From Planctomycetales bacterium (GTDB lineage: Bacteria; Planctomycetota; Planctomycetia; Planctomycetales; Planctomycetaceae), in the NCBI GenBank assembly GCA_026400835.1, contig JAPLOA010000098.1, forward strand, positions 1 to 64,000: a stretch of 64,000 nt of DNA, written 5' to 3'. Of this stretch, positions 55,214-63,295 are shown in pieces. The position numbers and the translations under genes were made by a program. Numbering within the stretch: the stretch's first letter is position 1; every line of letters begins with the position of its first letter. The notes below the pieces were generated by a model. The model worked only from the letters and a program-made list of their open reading frames with translations. It searched no databases and was not told the origin of the DNA.

Positions 55214-58200
55214 CTACTTCCTGTTCTCCAACGCGTTAAAGAACGCATCAATGCCGTCGCGAAACTCTGCAGGCGTCTGGTCATTGTTGGTTCCAGTGGC
55301 CTGACGGATTTCACGTCGTTCAATTTGAGCATTCGGATCTGAGCCGGGACCGTAGAGCTCCAAAGCCACCTGATCGGTATTGCCCTCGCCGCCGCCGCCG
55401 GGATTCGATCCGCCTCCACCGCCGCCTTTTGGATTCGCTCGTTTCGCCTGCAGCAGCAGTTCGATCACTTCCGTCTCCGCTGCAATCGCCTGCGGACCAG
55501 TATTTGGCTGGCTCAGAATCTGAGTCGCGTCCGTCATTGCATTTCCAGCAGCCGAAAGCAACTGAATTTCCTTCTCGAATTTCTCTTCTCCCAGCGGCAG
55601 CGAACGAATGTCTGTCACAACATTCTCCAGTCGGTCGAAGAGTTTTCGCTGTGTCTCCGACTGAGCTTCTGCCTTGTCCTGATAAGCCACCGCTTCTGTT
55701 TCTTCGCGGACCTGCTCCAGTGATCGAGTTTCCTCACGCAGGTCCATTTCGCCTTCCAGGATTCGCATCACTTCCAGCACGATCGATGGCGGCAAACTAT
55801 CTCCTTTGCAGCCTTTGCATTGGCCACACTTTGAGGCAGAAACGAGTTCCTCAGCCCAGCGATCAAGAGTATCACCCCAGAACTCCGCCTTTGCGATGGC
55901 TTCGCCGCTGCGATTATCCCGGACTCGATCTCCGAGGTCGTTCAGCTTGCTGACGATCTCGTACTCTTCCATCTCTTTCAGAATACGCTGGAACTTCTCT
56001 TCCTTGCGGCGATCGTAGTAAGCTTCCAGATCATCCTGGATCGTGCGAACTTTCTGACTTTGGCCCTGTTCGGTCGCGGCAATTCGTTCGGTCTGGTCTT
56101 TCTGTTTTTCGTCAAGCGACTTTTCGCTCACACCGAAACTGTCGAACAACGTGCGATTCAAAGCCGTGGCCACTTCAAGCTGCTCGCGAGATGCCGACTT
56201 CAAACGCTTAACGAACGTGCTGTCTTCCAGATCGTCCATGATCTTCTGCAGGTCTTCGCGGACCTTCTGGAATTCCGCCAGCAGATCGGTCTGCTCCTGC
56301 ACCGCTTCGTCGACCTTTTCTTCAGCCGGATTCTCAGGCTGTTTCTTTTTCTCCGGAGGTGGCCCACCCTGCAGAACCGTCGAAGGCAGTCCAAACTTGC
56401 CCTTGCCGGATTTCGACTCTTCCTTCTTTTCTGAGTCAGTATCTGCTGGATTCTGCTTGTTGAATCCGGATTCAGTATCAGTCAACTTTGGAACAGCTGG
56501 CTGCTCGGGACCGGGCTTTTTCGGCTCGCCAGGCTCACCAGTTTGAGAGCCCTTATTGTTTCCCGCCTGAGGCGAAGACTTCGCGTTGGCGGTTGAACTT
56601 GCAGGTTTCTTTCCGGGAGCCTTCGCACTTTGATTCAATAAATCAGCGACTGAGGGCATCCGGTTCTCACCGATGTTGCGAAGCTTCTGGAGGGCCCCCG
56701 CCCAGGTTTCCAGATGCCCGACCATCATCTCCGTATTTCGCAATGCCTGCTTGAGCAGTTGATCGCCCTGATCCGTCACGGACGTCAGTCGATCGCCGTT
56801 TGCTCGCTCTGCCGCTGCCTGCTGTTCAATTTCACGGCGAGTTTCCGGAGCGTTCAATTGATCCGGATCCATCTGACGAATCTCACGATTCTTGTCGTGC
56901 AGACGAACTTCTTCTTCATACACATCGTCCGCCATGCTCGACCAGCGACGCAGTTGCTCCATCATCCACACCGCATGCTGATCCGGAGTCATCACATGCA
57001 GCACATACGCCGGCGAGTAAACTCGACCGCGTTCTTTCAAGTAGTCTTCCACATAGGCTCGCACTTCGATCGTCTGAGCCGGCACTTTGTCGGTATCTGC
57101 ACAGAACGTCGCCCTGGCAGAGAGAATCTTCTTCTCCGGCGCGCCGCCTTCGACAAGTTTTTCTCCCGAATCCGGATTCGGATTGTGAACCGGATGCTCA
57201 ACACCCTTCCATTCCAATCCGATCTGACGCACACCGAAGTCATCTCGCGACTGCAGGTCGAACGTAATCACGTCCGTCGTAAGTACAACCTGCTGTGGCT
57301 CATCCTGTTGCAGCATTACACTTGGCTGACCGTCTTCGATTGCGTTGATCTTCAGGCTGAAGGCATCGCGAGAAGTCAGGCCCAGTTCATCTCGCCAACG
57401 GAAATCCAGAACGTCGGACTCGCCAACCGTCAGTGGTGACGGCTTCACTCGATTTTTCTCAACAGCAGCCGGCTGATTTTTCACAGTCGCTTCGGCAAGG
57501 TTACGACTGATCTCTGCTTCGAACTCGGCCACGGATCCCTTGAGCAGCGAGATGGCTCCGCCGCGCACGTCAGCTTTGATCGGTTCTTTGTATTGCAGAT
57601 ACGCAGGCAACGTGATTGACGCCGAAAGTGAACTCAATTCCGGTCGGTTTGCTACTTCAACGTTAACGCCTTTGGTCAGGTCGCCAACACGAACATTCAA
57701 CGTGCCCGTTTCCGTCTGCGGCGGCAACTTGAATTCGTAGTTCTGATTCTGCTTGCCAGCTTTCACGACCGGCTGGCCTTCAAATTTTGCAGAGGCTGAC
57801 GCTGGCGACCAGCGAGTTGACTCGGCCAGTTTTGCATCCAATGAGAAATCTTCGCCGTGCGGAACGACGATCTTATTCGGGAGTCCATCCACCTGAGCAA
57901 ACGTGTAACGATCTACGTTCCGCCAGGGCATCAGCCAGCGAGACATCGCGTTGAAGCCGGCTGCTGGCACGATCGCCAATGCAAGAATCGCCAACGCGGC
58001 CGGGACGGCGAGCGTCTTCGCCCAGAATCGATGCTTCGGTCGAGGAACCGCGTCGGAGAAATCTCGCTGTCGTACAACCGAATCGACCTGATCAATCGCG
58101 GCCTGAGCCAGACGAGTACTACTGCCCAGATCTTTGTCGCTGTGAGCCAGTTCGACGATGCCCAACAACTGATCACCCAGCGCGGGGAATCTATGCTTGA

Positions 58201-58486
58201 GCAGTCTTGCGACCTGCTCCATACTGCGAGTTCCCCAGACCCAGCGATGACACTTCAGAGGAAACAGGACTGCCAGTCCCACAGATCCCGACAATAACAG
58301 GCTCGTGCGAAACAAAGCGGACGTATCAATGAAGCGGTCGATGATAAACACAGCCAGATAGGACAGCACGAGTCCAAACAGGCCCGCCATAATTCCTTCG
58401 GCGATTTTGATGAGGCGAACACGCTGACGAAACTGTTCAAGTCGCTCACGTGTGGAATCCGGAAGGTTCAATCCTCGGGAACTCAT
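55214..58486 (-). CDS. Large membrane protein with coiled-coil region (DUF4175-like)
   Basis: A 1090-residue protein. Two N-terminal transmembrane helices (about residues 30-52 and 60-80) and a third (about 160-182) anchor it. A large extracytoplasmic part includes Ig-like beta regions (ADVRGGAISLLKGSVAEFEAEIS). A long acidic/basic, strongly helical section (about 500-1000) has repeated Glu/Lys/Gln heptad-like sequence, a Pro/Lys/Glu low-complexity linker (about 620-720), and a tail with Gly-rich GGGGGGSNPGGGGEGN. A cysteine pair CGQCKGCKG occurs near residue 887. The layout resembles DUF4175 proteins, which in other bacteria sit beside MoxR ATPase and DUF58 genes. No such partner lies in this window. 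Function unknown. Confidence 0.7.
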   Translation of the reverse strand: MSSRGLNLPDSTRERLEQFRQRVRLIKIAEGIMAGLFGLVLSYLAVFIIDRFIDTSALFRTSLLLSGSVGLAVLFPLKCHRWVWGTRSMEQVARLLKHRFPALGDQLLGIVELAHSDKDLGSSTRLAQAAIDQVDSVVRQRDFSDAVPRPKHRFWAKTLAVPAALAILALAIVPAAGFNAMSRWLMPWRNVDRYTFAQVDGLPNKIVVPHGEDFSLDAKLAESTRWSPASASAKFEGQPVVKAGKQNQNYEFKLPPQTETGTLNVRVGDLTKGVNVEVANRPELSSLSASITLPAYLQYKEPIKADVRGGAISLLKGSVAEFEAEISRNLAEATVKNQPAAVEKNRVKPSPLTVGESDVLDFRWRDELGLTSRDAFSLKINAIEDGQPSVMLQQDEPQQVVLTTDVITFDLQSRDDFGVRQIGLEWKGVEHPVHNPNPDSGEKLVEGGAPEKKILSARATFCADTDKVPAQTIEVRAYVEDYLKERGRVYSPAYVLHVMTPDQHAVWMMEQLRRWSSMADDVYEEEVRLHDKNREIRQMDPDQLNAPETRREIEQQAAAERANGDRLTSVTDQGDQLLKQALRNTEMMVGHLETWAGALQKLRNIGENRMPSVADLLNQSAKAPGKKPASSTANAKSSPQAGNNKGSQTGEPGEPKKPGPEQPAVPKLTDTESGFNKQNPADTDSEKKEESKSGKGKFGLPSTVLQGGPPPEKKKQPENPAEEKVDEAVQEQTDLLAEFQKVREDLQKIMDDLEDSTFVKRLKSASREQLEVATALNRTLFDSFGVSEKSLDEKQKDQTERIAATEQGQSQKVRTIQDDLEAYYDRRKEEKFQRILKEMEEYEIVSKLNDLGDRVRDNRSGEAIAKAEFWGDTLDRWAEELVSASKCGQCKGCKGDSLPPSIVLEVMRILEGEMDLREETRSLEQVREETEAVAYQDKAEAQSETQRKLFDRLENVVTDIRSLPLGEEKFEKEIQLLSAAGNAMTDATQILSQPNTGPQAIAAETEVIELLLQAKRANPKGGGGGGSNPGGGGEGNTDQVALELYGPGSDPNAQIERREIRQATGTNNDQTPAEFRDGIDAFFNALENRK

Positions 58487-59024
58487 AATGCGATTCTCCA
58501 GATCTCACACACACGACTTGAACACATCTATTTCTCATCGAAGACTGTTGCCAGACTCATCGACATGCCCGTTTTTGTCTTCCAAAATCCAGACTCTGTC
58601 ACACAGCGTCGCCAAAGTATACTCCTGTGGGATCGCCTTTGGGGAGTGGCAATCATTGCCCCGGAGCGATAAATCCCCGGTAAATGCGATGCCCTTCGTC
58701 TCCACAAAGTGCCCACATTATTCTCATTCCGCCGGCATTTCGTGATCAAAGACAAGGGAATTTTGTTCTCCCGGGCCCACTTCAAAACCTCATCCCAACT
58801 ACGACTTTAGCTGGCAAAACCGCACCAATTGAGGCTTTCGCGGCCATTTCCACTGACGAATCTCTCCTATCAGTCGTACCACGTTTGAAAAACCCGCAGG
58901 AATGATCGCGCTGGCGGTGTTTTGAACGCCGATCGTGTTTCACACTACACTGCGTCATCCCTTTCCATCCACTCCAGCGTTTTGTCGCTGGTCTTTTGTG
59001 TCTACCGAAAAAGGTGTGTGTTTC
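58487..59024. other. Divergent intergenic region upstream of mdh
   Basis: This 538-bp gap lies between the 1090-residue protein gene (minus) and mdh (plus). It holds both promoters. I see no RNA gene or repeat. Confidence 0.45.
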
Positions 59025-60014
59025 ATGGTGTCTCCGATTCGTGTTGCCGTCACTGGCGCGGCAGGCCAGATTGGTTATTCTCTGATCTATCGCATTGCAT
59101 CCGGAGAAGTCTTCGGGCCTGATCAGCCTGTGATCCTGCATCTGGTGGAAGTGCCTCCCGTCCTGAAAGCTCTGGACGGCGTTCACATGGAACTGGATGA
59201 CTGTGCGTTCCCGACGCTGGCCGGCGTTGTGAAGGCAGACAGTGATCATCTGGAAGACGGCTTCCGCGACTGTAACTGGGTTCTGTGCGTGGGCAGCGTG
59301 CCTCGCAAGGCCGGTATGGAACGAGGCGATCTGATCCGCATCAACGGCCCGATCTTCACCAGCACAGGCCGCGCGATTGCTGCCGCTGCAGCTCCCGATG
59401 TTCGAGTGCTCGTTGTTGGTAATCCCTGCAATACAAACTGCCTGATCGCGATGAACAATGCGAAGGGCGTTCCTTCTGATCGTTGGTTTGCGATGACCAT
59501 GCTGGATCAGAACCGAGCGACTTCACAGTTGGCTCAAAAGGCCGGTGTTCCGATCGCGGCTGTCAGCAATGTTGGTATCTGGGGTAATCACTCCGCGACA
59601 CAGTACCCTGACTTCTTTCATGCGAAGATCAACGGCAAGCCAGCTACTGAAGTTATCACTGATCATGAATGGCTGAAGGGCGACTTCATCTCCACCGTTC
59701 AGAAGCGTGGAGCTGCGGTCATCGCCGCTCGCGGCGCATCCAGCGCGGCGTCAGCAGCGAATGCTGTTCTGGATACTGTGAAGGGCGTGATTCGTCCAAC
59801 CGCAGCCGGCAGTTGTTTCAGCGCCGCGGTTTGCAGCGATGGCAGCTACGGCATTGAGCCAGGTCTGATCACCGGCTTCCCGCTGGTGAGTGATGGCAAG
59901 AAGGTTTCCATCGTGAAAGGCCAGACCCACAGTGAGTTCGCTCAGTCGAAGATCGACATCACGATCAACGAATTGCGCGAAGAACGTGAGTGCGTAAAGG
60001 ACCTGCTGAGCTAA
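59025..60014 (+). CDS. mdh: Malate dehydrogenase
   Basis: A 329-residue NAD-dependent malate dehydrogenase. [18 protein letters not shown] is the Rossmann opening; [35 protein letters not shown] (substrate Arg) and [14 protein letters not shown] (catalytic His) complete the active site. It belongs to the cytosolic type-2 MDH branch (closer to eukaryotic cytosolic and Thermus enzymes) rather than the LDH-like MDH. ATG 59025 has AAGGTG upstream; the frame is open to 58935 but that extension is not conserved. It completes PEP to oxaloacetate to malate with ppc. Confidence 0.95.
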   Translation: MVSPIRVAVTGAAGQIGYSLIYRIASGEVFGPDQPVILHLVEVPPVLKALDGVHMELDDCAFPTLAGVVKADSDHLEDGFRDCNWVLCVGSVPRKAGMERGDLIRINGPIFTSTGRAIAAAAAPDVRVLVVGNPCNTNCLIAMNNAKGVPSDRWFAMTMLDQNRATSQLAQKAGVPIAAVSNVGIWGNHSATQYPDFFHAKINGKPATEVITDHEWLKGDFISTVQKRGAAVIAARGASSAASAANAVLDTVKGVIRPTAAGSCFSAAVCSDGSYGIEPGLITGFPLVSDGKKVSIVKGQTHSEFAQSKIDITINELREERECVKDLLS

Positions 60015-60209
60015 TCGTTGAACAAAGAAAGCCCCGTACGCCACCGGGTTTACCCCGGTGTCGTGCACTTGCGCTGGACTTGTTCTGCGGTGTCCAAAAC
60101 TTGGTATTGCAAAGATTTTCAGTGGGACAAGTATTGTTTCGATTTCGCCTTGTAGAGGCAGCAGCAGGTAGCCCCAGGCTTTAGCCTGGGCGTTTGAAAA
60201 TTGATATTA

Positions 60210-60277
60210 AGCCGTGAAACGGCGACAGCAATCTGTTTATATCGTAAAAAAACAATCACTGTCGCCGTTTCACGGCT
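60210..60277. repeat. 19-bp perfect inverted repeat
   Basis: AGCCGTGAAACGGCGACAG (60210-60228) and CTGTCGCCGTTTCACGGCT (60259-60277) are exact complements 30 bp apart, with an A/T-rich middle. Confidence 0.85.
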
Positions 60278-60341
60278 GATGGGTTGTGTTTTAGCCTCCC
60301 ACCCCAAGCTGAAGCTTTTGAAGTTGCGCGTTTGTGGTCAT

Positions 60342-60427
60342 CCCAACCCGAAACGTAAGTGAGCGATTGTGCTTTTGCGTTTTACGCAGGGTTGCCGTAA
60401 ATCCCTCGCTGACGCTTCGGGTTGTGA
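60342..60427. repeat. Palindromic repeat, family A
   Basis: The left arm CCCAACCCGAAACGTAAGTG and right arm CTCGCTGACGCTTCGGGTTG match the copy at 3405-3490. It has the same outer size (86 bp). Confidence 0.8.
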
Positions 60428-60611
60428 TAAATCCCAGTGTTTCTCCGCAAGTGAACAACCTCAACGCCGAAACGCGCAACTTCAAAAGCTGAAGCCTGGG
60501 GCTAAATGCTGCCGCAGCTACGCAGCGAAACACAGCGAGAAACTTGTGCAAACCCACGCGATTTCAACCGCAAGTTTTTTTGATACACATTCAGCCGCTT
60601 GCAGAGGAAGT

Positions 60612-60662
60612 CCCGTCGGCGGAGCGACGGGTGTACGGTACCCCCGTCGCTCCGTCGACGGG
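60612..60662. repeat. 51-bp palindrome, family B
   Basis: CCCGTCGGCGGAGCGACGGG and CCCGTCGCTCCGTCGACGGG flank an 11-nt loop TGTACGGTACC. One base differs in the stem from the copy at 48741-48791. It lies 20 bp beyond the stop of the gene at 60683. Confidence 0.88.
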
Positions 60663-60682
60663 ATTTTCCGCTGTTGCAAGCT

Positions 60683-62083
60683 CTACAGCTTGCGAATCCC
60701 CTCCGTCAATTCATCGTCAATCGCTGGCTCGCAAAACGCGACGCTCACTTCGTAGCCGCCGTTTGGATAGGCTTCTTTGGTTGGAATGTACCACGGGCCA
60801 CCGTCGCCGTAAGCCGCCGTTGCCACGAAGCGGTCTTTGGAAAACTCCTGAGCACGCAACTGGTATTCGATAAAGCTCTCGGCGGGTAGGTGGAGCAACG
60901 TGATGTCATTAATTCGCAGTGAGCTGAGCAGGATCGGCATCTTCTTCTCGTGTCGCTTCAACCACGCCAGTTCATAAGCCGGACGATTGCGTCCCACGAC
61001 ATTGTTCTGTTTGTTGCTGATCGCAGCAGCTAATTGCTCAGCATTCAAGCTCACGCGAGCAGGCGGAAGGATTTCGGCCGTTCGCCATTCTGCATTCTCT
61101 ACCGGCTGTCGCTGAATACTCTGTTCTGACGCGACCATTCCGTCGTAGATTCGCTTCGTCAGAATAGGCCGCATCTCCTTCGTACCGTCGTTGTACTTGC
61201 CGGCTGAAATATTCCCCGCACAACCCGTGAAGTAAATATGAGTCGTCCCGGGCTCTTCCTGCTGACGTTGCTTGCGAGCCAACCCGGTGAAGTCGCTGGT
61301 TGCTCGTCCGTCACCGTAATAGCTCATCGGATGAGTCGCATAGTAGTGACAGGAAACCAGCTTCTTCTCGCCGTTATAATAGGCCACTGTTTTGAGATAA
61401 GGATCAATCAACCCTTCCGTCATCGCTCGCAGTTTGGGATCCGTACAGGCACTGCCACGCATGCCGAGAATTTTCCCGGTTTCATCGACGTAGATTCGTC
61501 GATTTGAGGCCACTTCGACGACTTTGCCCTGGCCATGTCCGACATGAGTCACAGGCTCAGCCTTCGGGAGACTCTCCTTAATAGCTTGCCGAGCCTTGTC
61601 GAGACATTCCCGGAAGAAGGCAACGTCCACAATGTGCGGCAGATCGCCTTCGGCAGCGACGAGGGCTTCGGCGTCGAGGCATGCCAATGGGGCGTTGTGC
61701 TGATGAACACAATGCACGGCGACGCGATCCGGAGTCGTCCCGGCCGCTTCCGCCATGGCCGTTCGCCACTCAAAATTAGCCTGATTCAGAATGCCGGTCC
61801 AGTCAACCGCGCAGACGACAACAGGATCACCGGCTCCCAGCAGGACATATCCAATCGCTTCCAGCGGATCATCAACCGCTTCGATCGGTTTGATCCAGCC
61901 TCCACAGCAGGAGTGTCCCATTGGCGGCGTGACATCAAAGCGAAACGGAGCAATTCGCAGGGACAAACCGCTTGCATTTGAGGCAACGGGCAGTGTTTCG
62001 GACAATGCCAGACTTCCCATGCCCAGCGCGACAGCACTGGCCGTGGAAGTTTGTAGAAATCGACGACGACGAAGTTTGGCCAT
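60683..62083 (-). CDS. Neutral/alkaline ceramidase-like Tat-exported protein
   Basis: A 466-residue protein beginning MAKLRRRRFLQTSTASAVAL, a twin-arginine signal. The rest is like the N-terminal catalytic domain of neutral/alkaline (non-lysosomal) ceramidases: IAPFRFDVTPPMG, VAVHCVHQHNAPLACLD (His-x-x-His region corresponding to the zinc site), VSCHYYATHPMSYYG (second His) and IYFTGCAGNISAGKYN. The C-terminal ceramidase domain is absent, as in many planctomycete relatives. Real substrate is unknown; it may be another amide or ester. The ribosome site at 62092-62097 fixes the start. Confidence 0.83.
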   Translation of the reverse strand: MAKLRRRRFLQTSTASAVALGMGSLALSETLPVASNASGLSLRIAPFRFDVTPPMGHSCCGGWIKPIEAVDDPLEAIGYVLLGAGDPVVVCAVDWTGILNQANFEWRTAMAEAAGTTPDRVAVHCVHQHNAPLACLDAEALVAAEGDLPHIVDVAFFRECLDKARQAIKESLPKAEPVTHVGHGQGKVVEVASNRRIYVDETGKILGMRGSACTDPKLRAMTEGLIDPYLKTVAYYNGEKKLVSCHYYATHPMSYYGDGRATSDFTGLARKQRQQEEPGTTHIYFTGCAGNISAGKYNDGTKEMRPILTKRIYDGMVASEQSIQRQPVENAEWRTAEILPPARVSLNAEQLAAAISNKQNNVVGRNRPAYELAWLKRHEKKMPILLSSLRINDITLLHLPAESFIEYQLRAQEFSKDRFVATAAYGDGGPWYIPTKEAYPNGGYEVSVAFCEPAIDDELTEGIRKL

Positions 62084-62091
62084 GATGGATT

Positions 62092-62097
62092 CTCCTT
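62092..62097 (-). promoter_or_regulatory. Shine-Dalgarno site fixing the start at 62083
   Basis: AAGGAG on the minus strand lies 8 bp before the ATG at 62083 and excludes the longer frame up to 62113. Confidence 0.8.
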
Positions 62098-62124
62098 CAG
62101 CCATTGAAATCAAGAGGCGGGATG

Positions 62125-62220
62125 CGGCCTCAGAAAAGGGGTCACGGCCTCAGAAAAGGGGTCAGGAACCAATAGTGCGGAGCACCCTGCGGGCCATTTG
62201 GCGATTGGTTCCTGACCCCT
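62125..62220. repeat. Tandem duplication plus inverted repeat, family F
   Basis: CGGCCTCAGAAAAGGGGTCA occurs twice in a row (62125-62144, 62145-62164). The second copy runs into AGGGGTCAGGAACCAAT (62157-62173), exactly complementary to ATTGGTTCCTGACCCCT (62204-62220). The AGGGGTCAGGAACCAA palindrome is a form I associate with RAYT-linked repeats, but no transposase is nearby. Confidence 0.85.
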
Positions 62221-62436
62221 GTTCTGAACCGCGACAGAACACAAGTGGCGGAATTGCATCGTGATCACTTCACCGCCATCTTGCAAGTCGCTGCGAAAAC
62301 TCGTAGCGTGTCATGGAATACAGACCGACACTGGTCTCGATGGTGTGATAACGTTCCTTGTTTAACCACAGACCACAGGCGTCGGCGCTCGCGAAATCTG
62401 AATTCCGAATTCTCATCGTCAGGGGCATCAACCACT

Positions 62437-63183
62437 ATGACTTCATCAACGCGGCGTGAGTTTCATCAGAAGACTCTGGGAGCATTGTTGACGTGGTCTC
62501 TTCTCGACACGTTGTTTGCCGGAGATGCGTTTGCCAGCGATGTTCGTCCGGTCGCATCTCAGTGGCTGGCAAAACTCAACACGATGAGTCTTGATCTGAA
62601 GGGGAAAAAGCTTGAACAATTGGAATGGCAGAAGCAGGTAGAAGAACTCTTCAGCCAGGTTGATCTTCCGGAGTTGCTGAAATTTATTGACTTCGAAAAG
62701 CTCACAGCCAACGTGAAATTCAAAGAGCGAGGCGAATTGAGTCTTCAGGCCACTTTGCCGGAAGTTGAGGGCTTGCCCACAAAACTTGTCTTCGGGCATC
62801 AGGTGTTTGCTCTGAACAAAGGTCGCTCGGTGGTTCCACATGGCCACGACAACATGGCCACTGCATTTTTGATTTTGAAAGGCAACTTCCACGGCCGTCA
62901 TTTTGATCGACTGGAAGACAACAAAGACCACATGATCGTGAAGCCAACAATCGATGGCTCATTCGCATCGGGATCTTATTCCACCGTGACTGACCTGAAG
63001 GACAATGTCCACTGGTTTACCGCCATGGATGACGGGGCGTTCATCTTCAACATTCACGTGATGAGCGTACAACCCGGACGAACCGGGCGAGTTTACATCG
63101 ATCCGGCTGGAGAAAAGCTGGCCGGAGACAAGCTCCGCTGCCGCAAGATTAATCATGCTCAGGCGGAAACGCTTTACGGTTAA
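62437..63183 (+). CDS. Exported cupin-like protein of unknown function
   Basis: A 248-residue protein starting MTSSTRREFHQKTLGALLTW, a Tat-like signal with RR and a hydrophobic stretch (LLTWSLLDTLFAGDA). The middle carries a probable cupin metal set: SVVPHGHDNMATAFLILKG then FHGRHFDRL, giving HxH and a further His, with beta-rich surroundings. The C-terminal half (VHWFTAMDDGAFIFNIHVM) also fits a cupin barrel. No catalytic family is recognised. Upstream starts in the same frame exist (62245), but 62437 places the signal first. The glycosyltransferase gene follows after about 110 bp on the same strand. Confidence 0.72.
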   Translation: MTSSTRREFHQKTLGALLTWSLLDTLFAGDAFASDVRPVASQWLAKLNTMSLDLKGKKLEQLEWQKQVEELFSQVDLPELLKFIDFEKLTANVKFKERGELSLQATLPEVEGLPTKLVFGHQVFALNKGRSVVPHGHDNMATAFLILKGNFHGRHFDRLEDNKDHMIVKPTIDGSFASGSYSTVTDLKDNVHWFTAMDDGAFIFNIHVMSVQPGRTGRVYIDPAGEKLAGDKLRCRKINHAQAETLYG

Positions 63184-63295
63184 TGCCGCAGTTGCAATCT
63201 GATGCCAGATGACTGATGTGACAGGAATCGCCTGCTACACTTCCCGGAGAATTGCAACCTGGCGAATCAGGCTCTCGGCATCGTTTGAAAGAAAT

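Larger units (their letters stand above)
60161..60512. repeat. Nested inverted repeats
   Basis: The outer arms GCAGCAGGTAGCCCCAGGCT (60161-60180) and AGCCTGGGGCTAAATGCTGC (60493-60512) pair at 18 of 20 positions. Inside are the inner arms AGCTTTTGAAGTTGCGCGTT (60313-60332) and their exact complement (60471-60490). Inside the inner pair is a family A palindrome (60342-60427). Between outer and inner left arms sits a separate palindrome (60210-60277). A long hairpin could form overall. Confidence 0.85.
60015..60682. other. Repeat island between convergent genes
   Basis: This 668-bp gap contains nested inverted repeats (60161-60512) and the family B palindrome (60612-60662). No gene is supported. 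Confidence 0.75.
62084..62436. other. Divergent intergenic region with REP-like palindrome
   Basis: This 353-bp gap holds a 20-bp tandem duplication (62125-62164) and a 17-bp inverted repeat (62157-62220). No gene is supported. Confidence 0.6.
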
